Assembly: GCA_958450325.1 (NCBI GenBank)
Contig: OY288242.1
Coordinates: 24,496,474-24,560,473 of the forward strand
Direction of reading: 5' to 3'
DNA from: Agrostemma githago
Taxonomy: Eukaryota; Streptophyta; Magnoliopsida; Caryophyllales; Caryophyllaceae
DNA: 64,000 nt
Shown: in pieces, positions 1 to 9,470 of the stretch
Layout: each line of letters starts with the position of its first letter
How positions within the stretch are numbered: position 1 is the first letter of the stretch
The notes under the pieces: generated by a model
Databases searched by the model: none
Seen by the model: only the letters and a program-made list of their open reading frames with translations
What the model was told of the DNA's origin: nothing
Program-made: the position numbers and the translations under genes

Positions 1-327
1 CCGATGATGATCGGACGCTAACATGCTTCTATGCGCTCGGATACGGGCTCAAATCCATTAATCGTTGGCTAACGCACTTACGGAGTACAAATCTCACAAA
101 ATCAACCTCAAATCCAGGCCCAGCGGACCATTTCGAGTCAAACAAGACTAATTTGGGCTAAAACCGACACCGGAATTAAAACCGACTTGTCACGATTGGG
201 TCAATCCCGGTCAAAGTCATTCCCGAGACACACAAAAACAACCCATCAATCATCAAAAGTCCAACTCAAACCCTTCAAATACCCACGGTCAAGGTCCAAG
301 CAAGTGACCCGCGCGACCCAACTGGGC

Positions 328-468
328 CACTCGATCGAGTGCCTCATCCACTCGATCGAGTGGGCCCTTATTTAGGCCCGACGGCTGACGCACAAGCCTA
401 CTCGACCGAGTCAGCCACCTACTCGGTCGAGTAACCCTAATCCGAAGCCCTAGCTTTTCCTATAAAAG
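328..468 (+). promoter_or_regulatory. LTR promoter: palindrome cluster plus TATA box
   Basis: Two perfect CACTCGATCGAGTG palindromes (328-341, 349-362) and two relatives (CTCGACCGAG at 401-410, CTCGGTCGAG at 422-431) sit just upstream of TATAAAAG (461-468). Transcription probably starts around 490, which would make the upstream part U3. The TATA and palindromes are seen directly; the promoter role is inferred. Confidence 0.6.
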
Positions 469-1539
469 GAACCCCCATGCACCCCTCTTCAACAACTTTG
501 ACACAATTATCGAAACCCTAGAGCAACCTCATACACACATACTACATCCTCTACAAACCCTAAGCAAACCCTAAGCAACATCCTAGCAAACCCTAGACCT
601 AGTTTAGGAATCAACAACCCGAGCCACCATAACTCGACCTCCATAAACCTCGAAGACTCTTGTGTTATAGCCACGGTTACGAGTCCGCACCGAGACAAGA
701 ACATGTAGGTTGAGGGTGTCAAAACCCCGTTTCTTCCCTTCTCTTCCTTTTTCTCGCGTCGTGTCTATTTCATACGGGTCGTTTTATTTTTTTTATCGTT
801 ATTATCGCATCGTTAATATCAATAATACTAGTATCAAAACATTAAAATACCTATCAATTTGTGTCGAGTATAAGTGATATCGGAATGAGGAAACACGAAT
901 ATACAAGTGTACTGCACACAGCGTTGACGGTCGCTCGTTCCGATATCCCGGTTACCTGATCGTTGAGATAGGTCAATTTCAACAATAATTTTCATATCGT
1001 TTGTATCATCGTTATTATTCGCATCGATTTCTCAAAAAATAAACATCGTATTTCAATATGGGTCGAAACCCATTGACACGGATCCGACATCACAATCCTT
1101 AGGGATTTATTTCGATGTCGGAGAAGTCGAGGGAATCAAGTCCTATTTATTCAAGTAAAGCGTCGGTTTAGTAGACTCGATACCAATTCCATAATTGGAT
1201 GTCGAATCTAACAATCCAGTCCATTAATTCAGTCAATTCGATTTTCTTATTGATGCTAACGTGGATGTCACGTTATAATGACACTACAAACGCGGAGAGA
1301 AATTCTTGTCGTTTTGATTGACTTAAAACGACTCAAATCAATTTATCTTCTTTTTTATTTCACTCTAATATCTCATATCGATTCAAATAATCGAATGTGG
1401 GATACGACGAGTATTCAAGTCCCGAATTGAGTATAAATTCCGCTATATTTATGCCCAATTCGTCAAGTCATCAAAAATCAAAAAGCAATTTCAAAATCAA
1501 TGTATAACTTGCAGGCGAATTACAATTCGTACATGGGGG

Positions 1540-1762
1540 CACTCGACCGAGTGCCTAGCCCACTCGGTCGAGTGGCGCCTCAAAACCGAATCAGAATGTC
1601 TGTCACGACACCCACTCGATCGAGTCTCACAGTGACTCGGTCGAGTGGCCTTGTACTCGACCGAGTTGGTCAATAACTCGGCCGAGTACGGCCCATAACA
1701 CGAAACAGAAACCTCTTTTCAGGGCCTATTCGATCGAGTCTATCGACCACTCGATCGAGTGC
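1540..1762 (+). repeat. Second palindrome cluster in the 5' LTR
   Basis: Eight copies of a 10-bp palindrome of the form CTCGRYCGAG (including GATC, GGTC, GACC and GGCC cores, one with a mismatch) occur in about 220 bp, spaced roughly 20-50 bp. The LTR sequence around them is otherwise ordinary and AT-rich. No TATA box follows directly. Confidence 0.7.
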
Positions 1763-2171
1763 CCTCATAACGACTCAAACACGCGTCGTACATTACCCTA
1801 TTTTTCAAACTCGATAGTATTTTACGACTTAGGTCAACGCGTGCATAATTAATCACGTGTATACTATCTTTTCAAATCATGCATCCTCATATTTGCATCT
1901 TTTCAATTCAATTCAATTTTGCACAAACCGTTATTATTCGTTATGTTATTATATCATTACTAACGCGTTTGTTGTTTCTCTTGTTAATTTAATTTTGTTC
2001 GTTTATTATACTAAATGAACCCGCATGCTAAAATACAACTTTGACGTTAATCTTAGCTGCATTAAATTGACTTAGAAACCCGTTTCAATTCAATTCGCAT
2101 GTTTAGGGAAAATACTGTTTGCATATCATTTTCCCGTTTTACTAGCGCGCGTATTGTAAGTCATTCGAATT

Positions 2172-2300
2172 CTTAGTAGAGGCCGCTAATGTGCGGGCGG
2201 GGTTGGGTGTCCTTCGTGGGCTTCCCAACACGTACCCTCACCCCTTACTCAGAACCTCGGTTTCCGGATGCCCGAAACCGTTGGCGCACGAGAGTCATTC
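2172..2300 (+). repeat. LTR block conserved between Tat families
   Basis: A stretch running from TTAGTAGAGGCCGC to GAGAGTCATTC is shared with the 3' LTR (11147-11273), the LTR fragment at 46416-46541 (- strand) and, more diverged, both LTRs of element B (22702-22840 and 41689-41825, - strand). It lies downstream of the presumed transcription start, so it would be in the LTR RNA. Function unknown. Confidence 0.7.
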
Positions 2301-2451
2301 AATATACGATTAACCGCTCAAGTCGGCATCTATATCGATATGCAAAGGGACGAGCCCAATAAACTCTGACATCGGAAATGGGCCGTATTTTGTATACGGA
2401 CCACTACGACATAGAGTGGGCTCGAATGGTTCCGAATAACCACAAAATTCG

Positions 2452-4848
2452 GTGGCGACTCCACATAGACCTAAATTTCAATTCGATCCGTTTCATATGG
2501 AGATTCATTCGCCTACCCAAACCCGCGCGTGGCCGCGTCGGGGTGGACCTATGTCATGTCCACACTCGGGATCTGTCCCGAAGGCACTCCCAATCCCGCC
2601 TCTGACCAATGATCAGATGGCTGCTCTCTTCGAGCTGTTTTCCAAATTTTCTATCAATAACAACGAAAACCGTTCCGCTTATGACTTGTCTTATTTTCAA
2701 AATATTTCCAATTTCAAAAATATTTTTTGCAATGACATTGAGAAACCCGATGAACAGGTGTCCTTGCCTCCGCATCTGATCAAGCAGCTAGAACAGAGGG
2801 AATCTCGAGACCCGGTAATCGAAGAAACCGAGTCTATCAATGTGGGAACAACCTTAGAGCCCCAGATGCTTAAGATAGGGTTATCTTTAGATCCCGAGGA
2901 GAGACAACAAATCACAGACCTCCTCCAAGAATTCAAGGATGTCTTCGCATGGTCCTACAAGGACATGCCGGGGATAGATCGCGAAATAGCTGAACACCGC
3001 ATACCCATCAAAGATGGATGCAAACCGGTAAAACAGAAGCTTCGAAGAATGAAGCCCAAGTGGTCTCTCAAAGTCAAAGAAGAAGTAGACAAACAATTCA
3101 AAGCAGGCTTTATACAAGTGTCTGAATATCCAGACTGGGTTGCAAACATCGTGCCGGTACCCAAGAAGGACGGCAAGGTGCGGGTATGTGTAGATTTCCG
3201 AGACCTTAACAAGGCTAGCCCAAAAGACGATTTTCCGTTGCCACACATCGACATATTGGTGGACAACACGGCTGATCATGCTCTTCTATCATTTATGGAC
3301 GGGTATGCCGGGTACAACCAAATCAAGATGGCGGAAGAAGATATGGGTAAGACTACTTTCACCACGCCATGGGGTACTTATTGTTATACCGTCATGCCGT
3401 TTGGGCTCATTAATGCCGGGGCCACTTATCAACGGACAGCCACGACCTTATTACATGACATGATGCATAAGGAAGTGGAGGTTTATGTGGATGACATGAT
3501 TGTTAAGTCTAAAAACCGAGATGGACATGTTGCTGCCCTAAGAAAGTTCTTCACCCGTTTACGTAAGTACAACATGAGGCTGAACCCTCAAAAGTGCAGT
3601 TTTGGGGTAACATCAGGCAAATTACTGGGCCATATCGTTAGCCAACGCGGCATCGAGGTCGACCCAGCTAAAATCAGAGCCATTACCGAGATGCAACCAC
3701 CTAAGACCGAAAAGGAAATAAGGGGGTTTCTTGGAAAAGTCCAATATATCAGCCGGTTTATCTCAAAGCTAACCATGGTATGTGAGCCCATTTTCACGAA
3801 ACTGAAGATAGGGGAACGGGTGCTATGGGATGATAAATGTCAAACGACTTTTGACAGAATCAAGGAAATCCTGTCTGCTCCGCCAGTGCTAATGTCACCT
3901 CAACCCGGTTTGCCTTTGTCGTTATACCTAACAACGACTGAGACAGCCATGGGGGCTATGCTGGCTCAGACAGTCGATTCAGAAGAACGGGCTATTTACT
4001 ACATCAGTAAAAAGTTCCTGGAATACGAATGCAAGTATACAATGCTCGAGAAAACGTGCCTAGCTCTGGTTTGGGCCACTAAAAAGCTCAGACACTACAT
4101 GCTCAGTCACGAGGTACATGTTCTGTCCAAAATGGATCCGATCAAATACTTGTTTGAAAAGCCCATTCTTAATGGAAGAATGTCCAGATGGACCTTAATG
4201 CTAGCTGAGTTTGACCTCAAGTTTGTACCATTAAAAGCCATCAAAGGCCGGGTGGTAGCCGAGTTCCTCGCCGACAGCCCAATATCTGAAGAGGGCTATA
4301 CCGACACTTGGGCCTTTCCTGACGATGACATATTCCATACTGACACCGAAACTTGGGATCTGTATTTCGATGGAGCATCCAACTTTCGAGGGTTCGGAGT
4401 CGGTATTCTCCTTATATCACCACGAGGGGAACACACACCGTTATCCATCAAATTAGACTTTGATGTAACAAACAATGCGGCCGAGTATGAAGCATGCATC
4501 CACGGGTTGCAAGCGGCTGCTGATTTGGGAATTACAAATCTCCGGGTTCACGGGGACTCGTCCCTAGTCATCAATCAAGCCCTTCAAAAATGGAAAACTC
4601 GGAATGCCAATCTCGTGGCTTACCAAGCACGAGTAAGGATTCTAGAGAAGCAATTTCAGAAGGTAGAATATATCTATCTCCCACGTGAAGAAAATCAGTT
4701 CGCGGACGCACTTTCCAAATTGGCATCCTTACTAAACATCCCGGAACATATGCCCAGTATGCCAATCTGTGTCGAAAGACGGTCCGAGCCGGCGTATGTC
4801 AACGCCATTCAAGATATCGAAATCACTGATCCAGAGCCTTGGTATTAG
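2452..4848 (+). pseudogene. pol: Retrotransposon pol: reverse transcriptase, RNase H, archaeal-type RNase H
   Basis: The open frame begins inside the LTR; element coding really begins after 2564 (about codon 38), so the frame start is not a meaningful start codon. RT spans roughly residues 180-360, with the active-site YVDD near residue 345. A gypsy-type RNase H lies near 470-590 and a second, archaeal-type RNase H near 635-760 (YFDGAS, then NNAAEYEA). The double RNase H is a Tat hallmark. The frame ends at a single TAG (4846-4848) after PEPWY; the same frame continues into integrase and the equivalent position in element B is Lys, so this looks like one nonsense change. Gag and protease, normally upstream, are absent. 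Confidence 0.9.
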
Positions 4849-4863
4849 GCTGTTCTAACCTAT

Positions 4864-6090
4864 TTGACTACGGGAGAATATCCACCAGGAACTGAAAATC
4901 GGGCCAAGAAAGCCTTGCGAAGACTGGCCACCCAATTCATTCGTACGGATGATGCTCAGTTATACAAAAAGACGGCACAAGGGGCTTTACTCCTATGTAT
5001 CGACAAAACACAGGCCGAAAAAGTGATGGCCGAAGTACACGACGGTGAAAACGGCCCGCATATGAACGCCCATATGCTAGACCGAAAAATCATGAGGCTC
5101 GGATACTACTGGAACAGTATGGAGGCCGACTGTCAATCATATGTCAAACACTGCCATAATTGTCAAATTTTCGGCAATGTTCAACACATGCCATCGTCCC
5201 TACTGTACACCATGACCTCGCCATGGCCATTTTCGACATGGGGAATCGATATAATTGGGAAAGTGAACCCTTCCGGGACGGGAGGTCACTGTTTTATTTT
5301 GGTAGCTATCGACTATTTCACCAAGTGGGTCGAAGCGGAATCATACCGTGTCTTGAACGCCAAGCACGTGGCCAAGTTTATCCAGAATAAAATAATATGC
5401 CGATACTGGATCCCACACGAGTTTATCAGTGACCATGGGACCCACTTTCAAGCCGAAACCGCTACTTTGCTAGCGAAATACAAAATCCAGAGGCATACAT
5501 CTTCGCCGTACCGTCCCCAAACAAATGGAGCGGTAGAAGCTGCTAATAAGACAATTGTCACCATACTTAAAAAGATGGCTGATAATTATCGGGACTGGCC
5601 CGACAAAATACCCTTTGCCCTGTGGGGATACCGGACGTTGATCCGAACTGCAACCGGGGCAACTCCATATTATTTAACATATGGCATGGAAGCGGTCCAG
5701 CCAGTCGAGTTGGAGATACCGTTTCTCAGAATTTTACTAGAAAGCCAAGTGCCCGAAGCAGATTGGGTTCAAGCTCGATATGACTCGTTAGTTCTCTTGG
5801 ACGAACGACGGTCGCGGGCTCTCAATAACATCCAAATATATCAAAAAAGAATCAAACGGGCCTTTAACAAAAGAGTTAGGCCCTGGAATATCAAGGAAGG
5901 CGATTTGGTCCTAAAATCGGTTCGTGCCTTACTACCGGTTGAGCCAAGGGGAAAATTCAAACCCAACTGGGCTGGGCCATACCTAGTCAAGAAGGTTCTA
6001 TCAAGAGGAGCAGTAATGCTGACGGACCTGGACGGGAATGAATTTGTCAACCCAACCAACCTAGACCGGCTGAAGCGCTACTACCCCTAA
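4864..6090 (+). CDS. int: Retrotransposon integrase (Tat type)
   Basis: 408 residues in the same frame as the RT, separated from it only by the TAG at 4846-4848, so it is the C-terminal part of one polyprotein rather than a separate gene. An HHCC zinc-binding segment (H...CHNC, about residues 60-100) precedes the D,D-35-E core: D in GIDIIG near 127, D in ISDHGTHF near 189, and E in NGAVEAANKT near 223. The C-terminal region has the GKFKPNWAGPYLV motif common to gypsy integrases and no chromodomain. It inserts the cDNA copy into the genome. No frameshift or internal stop is seen. Confidence 0.9.
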   Translation: MTTGEYPPGTENRAKKALRRLATQFIRTDDAQLYKKTAQGALLLCIDKTQAEKVMAEVHDGENGPHMNAHMLDRKIMRLGYYWNSMEADCQSYVKHCHNCQIFGNVQHMPSSLLYTMTSPWPFSTWGIDIIGKVNPSGTGGHCFILVAIDYFTKWVEAESYRVLNAKHVAKFIQNKIICRYWIPHEFISDHGTHFQAETATLLAKYKIQRHTSSPYRPQTNGAVEAANKTIVTILKKMADNYRDWPDKIPFALWGYRTLIRTATGATPYYLTYGMEAVQPVELEIPFLRILLESQVPEADWVQARYDSLVLLDERRSRALNNIQIYQKRIKRAFNKRVRPWNIKEGDLVLKSVRALLPVEPRGKFKPNWAGPYLVKKVLSRGAVMLTDLDGNEFVNPTNLDRLKRYYP

Positions 6091-6474
6091 ACCTTATCTC
6101 AAATGTCATTTGCAAAAATTATTTAAAAACACCTTTTTTTCAAAATTTATAAGCAAGTCAATAAGTTAGGATTATTTATCTTACTGTCGCACATCTTGAA
6201 CTCATAGTCTTGGTGTATTTCGAAATTGCAAAAATAAATCTACGCTTGAACTACGTTTGGTTTGATTCCACTAACTGTGGATACGTAGGCAACCCCTCAA
6301 AAGGGCACAACCACCGCAATAACAAAAAAGACAGAAACGGTTTCACTAATATAGTTCTTTTATTATTCCAGAAAATAAACACCGATAAACTCGGTAATTC
6401 AAAATTACAAAAAGCCAAAAAAAAACAACACACAACAAAAATAGTAATAATATCTAAATAATAATAGCAGGAGA
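6091..6474. other. Spacer between convergent pol and antisense PMD gene, with conserved motif
   Basis: The + strand pol and - strand PMD gene end facing each other across about 385 bp. At about 6281-6311 is GGATACGTAGGCAACCC followed by a GGGcACAACC segment. The same motif in the same sense orientation follows integrase in element B (35298-35337, - strand). The rest is A-rich and may hold polyadenylation signals for both strands; no gene seen. Confidence 0.6.
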
Positions 6475-8303
6475 CTAGTATCCGGGCATCTTGCCCTTGC
6501 CCTTATCCTTCGGGTCTTGTGGAGCCTGAGGTCGCCGGGGTGGAGAAGATCGTTCCCAAATAACCACGGGAACCTCCTTGGCCCGAGTCCTCTTCTTCGA
6601 CAGAGGATATTCAGCTATTGTCACGGGCCCAAGTCGAGCCCGTATGTGCTCTGGCAACTTGTCCTTAGGACCCAGTCGGTCCTGGACTAAAGGCCTGGCT
6701 CCTTGTCTCCTCTCCAAATTTGTCTGAAAGCTCACTTCCCCCCGTGCACCTCTAGCATCGGACCCCCTAGCTCGAGTCCTAGCTCCTCTCCTCTGACTTG
6801 GCCTCAGACGGACTATCGGAGCTTGAACCTCCTCTTCAGCAAAAAAGTCTCTGTTATCTTTAACTTTCTCCCGTCGAAGCAGGTCGAATGCCTCATCAAC
6901 CTTCAGAGCAGCACGAGCTTCGGCAGTCTCGGCTTTGGTCCACCTTTCATAAGAATAAGACACCCATGTAGAATGAAGCGACTTGGGAACGGGCCAAGTA
7001 GTTCGGGTATACCATCTCTGAATCCAGGTGTCACACATAATGTCGGTCAGCTGGGTAGGTGCACTCACAACTGCCTCGTTCTCCGGGATGCGCTGAGTCC
7101 ACCCATACTGCCTGAGTATGCGGTCAGGATAGAGGTGAACTGTGTGGCTAAAGGACAGAATCACCAGGTAGCGGGCCTTGTCTCCAGACGCCAGACCCGT
7201 CCAAGCATAAATTGGCCACCATGGAACCACCCATCGTATCAATGGACCACGATGGAATGTTAATTCTTCCTCCCAATATTTCTGGGTAGTCAGGCAGGAC
7301 GAGTCGGTAGGCCGTCTCCTTGTCATCACCTGGTTGAACCAATATTGACTCGGGTTGGGAGGAGGCTCGATCTTTGACAACCTTTCAAATAGCCAAAGCT
7401 GAAAAGAAAAGCAACGTTTATGAGATTCCGGACAATTCAGCGTCCGCAAAAGGGCATTCGATCGAGTGCTGGGGTCACTCGATCGAGTGGCACCCCTAAA
7501 ACGAGGCAGAATGCTCCTTTACGAGAGCACTTGATCGAGTGCCAGGGTGACTCGGTCGAATGCCCCCCGTAGCAGCATGTCGCGAAAAAAAAAAATCGAA
7601 AAAAAAAAAAAATCGAAAAAAAAAAATCGAAAAAAAATCGAAAAGGAGAAAAGCGATATACCTGCAGCAGACGGGTGCTCCCAGTGAAACGGGCTGACTC
7701 ATCCCTCTTTCGGTTGTCCAAGCCCTGAATAATTTCCCCCGTGATCAACGATGCGGGACTACACTCCGTCTCCATAAGGTCAGCAATGACGAGAAGACGA
7801 ACGCTACCCATGCAAGACAGCAGGTCCATATGGCCTTCGAAGGCATACACGTGCAGCATACAGAAGGCGAACGCCCTACGGCTATGAATGGGCGTAACCC
7901 GGATGTCATACGGGTTCATGAACTTCTCAACTAAGGCAAGCAGAGAAACGGTATCCCCTTCAAGCATGCGGGATACTTCAGCGTGGGAGAGCCCCAAAAA
8001 TTCCCGTAGTTTCCTCCTGGGGTCCCGAATTGAGAAAGGGACGGTGGGGCGGAGCAGTGGATTCCACCCTCCTATGGCAGCAATTTCCTCAGGGAGAGGA
8101 CAGATCTCGCCCCGAGGGAAGGCGAAAACATGGCAAGTGTCATCCCAGAAGGTCAGACAGGCGTCAAGGAAATGACGGTCCACGTGCATCTGATGGAACG
8201 TGAACAATTGGAATATGCCCGACTGTCTCAAGGCGACCTTGCTCGCATCCCTAAAACGGTGTGCCCAATCTTGCAGCATATTGATCAGACGGTCGATAGC
8301 CAT
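6475..8303 (-). CDS. Antisense plant mobile domain (PMD) protein gene, two exons
   Basis: Exon 1 is 8303-7662 and exon 2 is 7398-6475, joined across a 263-bp intron. The spliced frame is 521 codons with no stop, so it looks intact. The N-terminal ~300 residues match the aminotransferase-like plant mobile domain (HVFAFPRGEICPLPEEIAAIGGW near residue 60-85). The C-terminal third is basic and Arg/Gly-rich (RGARTRARG) and ends in KGKGKMPGY, suggesting a nuclear or nucleic-acid-binding tail (inference). The intron is phase 0: CTGCAG|GTATAT donor and CTTTTCAG|CTTTGG acceptor. A TATA box lies 92 bp upstream of the ATG. It is antisense to the retrotransposon, between integrase and the PPT. PMD ORFs carried antisense in Tat elements are known; what this protein does is not. 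Confidence 0.8.
7399..7661 (-). other. Intron of the antisense PMD gene, containing element-A palindromes
   Basis: Bounded by GT (7661-7660) and AG (7400-7399) on the - strand, with a CTTTTCTTTTCAG acceptor. It holds four CTCGATCGAG-type palindromes (7455-7563), the same motif as in the LTRs, and a run of A-rich units ending in TCG (7585-7643, T-rich on the gene strand). Skipping it restores the protein alignment (LLQ then LWLFER) at the same place as the intron in element B. Confidence 0.75.
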
Positions 8304-8394
8304 TATAAAGCTTTTTCTTGAAAGGAATAAGGTTTTTTTGAGGAGAAGATGAAGCTTTTTTTGAGTTGTGACAAAGGAAGGAGCCAGGGTGATG

Positions 8395-8402
8395 TATTTA
8401 TA
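8395..8402 (-). promoter_or_regulatory. TATA box of the antisense PMD gene
   Basis: TATAAATA reads on the - strand 92 bp before the PMD start codon at 8303, with a CT/AA-rich leader between. The position suits a plant core promoter, so the antisense gene probably has its own start rather than relying on LTR read-through. Seen directly; activity inferred. Confidence 0.55.
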
Positions 8403-8403
8403 A

Positions 8404-8887
8404 CATCAAAACCCTGGAGCATCCCCTGCAGCTGTGCCTCCATGGCCCAAGCGGGCCTAGACATACAGGCCCGACCCATGACTCTTCCCCACAGACACAG
8501 GAATTCAGTCATCCCGAGCAGTCTGTCAAAATTCTAAAATTCAAAAAAATAATACATTCTAAAATTTTTCAAAAATTTTCAATCGTCCAAATTTTTATTC
8601 CCCAGCGCGAGTCATTTTTACTACCTACGTGTTGCATACATTTTATGTGACTTATACAGGTACGACTCAAACAGGGACATGCAACCCTCTAAATCTCCCC
8701 AGCGGAAGCCCAAGGCGACATTTTCCCCGGAATGGTACGGGATGAGCCCACATATAGGCGCACCCAGGACTTATGCTACAAGTCCGATTCCCCACGGAGT
8801 TATCATCAACTCAAGTATGATTTCTAACTTATGGCTGGCGAGCCCTTCACGCGAGTCTAATGAACTATAAACGACCCGATCGGAAGT
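8404..8887. other. Untranslated 3' region of element A upstream of the antisense gene
   Basis: No credible coding region on either strand. Part of it must be the upstream promoter of the PMD gene. From about 8800 the sequence (CTGGCGAGCC and following) is recognisably similar to the same part of element B (about 24560, - strand). Confidence 0.5.
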
Positions 8888-8960
8888 CTACCAGGTCTTA
8901 ATCGACTTGGTAGCTACTCTGACTTTCGCCTTGTCCAAGCCTCAGTCAGAGTGAGGGCTC
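8888..8960 (+). other. Two hairpins and the polypurine tract before the 3' LTR
   Basis: Hairpin 1: CTACCAGGTC (8888-8897) pairs with GACTTGGTAG (8904-8913), one G-U pair. Hairpin 2: ACTCTGACT (8916-8924) pairs with AGTCAGAGT (8944-8952) around a 19-nt loop TTCGCCTTGTCCAAGCCTC. The PPT (GAGTGAGGGCTC) runs directly into the LTR at 8961 and overlaps the 3' arm of hairpin 2. Element B has both hairpins with compensatory changes and the identical loop. Confidence 0.75.
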
Positions 8961-9405
8961 TGTAGACACCCGCATTTTGACTGCCAGGTGTCTATGGTAG
9001 TTTCCAAAAAAATACCCGATGATGATCGGACGCTAACATGTTCTAACGCGCTCGGATACGGGCTCAAAATCAATAATGTCCGGCATGGGCTTTTAATGGG
9101 ATACAAATCTCACAAAACCAACCTCAAATTCAGGCTCAGTGGGTCGTTCTGAGCAAAATGAGACTAATTTGGGTCAAAACCGACACCAAAAATAATTCCC
9201 GTCTTTTAGCGACCGGGTCAAAACCCGGTCAAGACAAACCTGGCACAAAAAGCGACCTGATACGTTCGAAATCAGCCAAGATCAGCCAAATCAACCCAAA
9301 TTAATGCCAAATCAATCACAATCAATCAAGAGCAAATCAAGGCAATCACGCCCAAAATAGCCCGAGTGGAGCCTCACAAAAATGGTCCAGGTGCATCCGC
9401 GAGGG

Positions 9406-9470
9406 CACTGGACCGAGTGCACCCGCACCACTCGGTCGAGTGACCCATGTGTCGGGGCTCCCTATAAATA
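9406..9470 (+). promoter_or_regulatory. 3' LTR palindromes plus TATA box
   Basis: CACTCGGTCGAGTG (9429-9442) and an imperfect copy (9406-9419) precede TATAAATA (9463-9470). Same arrangement as 328-468 but with fewer copies. Confidence 0.6.

Larger units (their letters stand above)
1..2564 (+). repeat. 5' LTR of element A (first ~55 bp missing)
   Basis: Position 1 aligns with 9016 in the downstream LTR (shared CCGATGATGATCGGACG), so about 55 bases are lost at the window edge. The end is placed at ...TGTCCACA because homology with the other LTR stops there (2564 versus 11537). It holds two palindrome clusters (328-433, 1540-1762), a TATA box at 461-468 and a block conserved with other Tat LTRs (2172-2300). 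A PBS-like GGTGGCGACTCCA (about 2451-2463) lies inside the LTR rather than after it. Confidence 0.85.

Noticed and set aside
1540..1762. Regularly spaced palindromes as a CRISPR-like array
   Set aside because: Repeats are 10-14 bp, spacing is irregular, the setting is a plant LTR and the words vary. Not a CRISPR array.
7437..7702. Phe-rich C-terminal extension of the antisense PMD exon 1 frame
   Set aside because: This is unspliced intron: it starts at a GT donor and reads the CGATTTTTT repeat. The spliced model is preferred.
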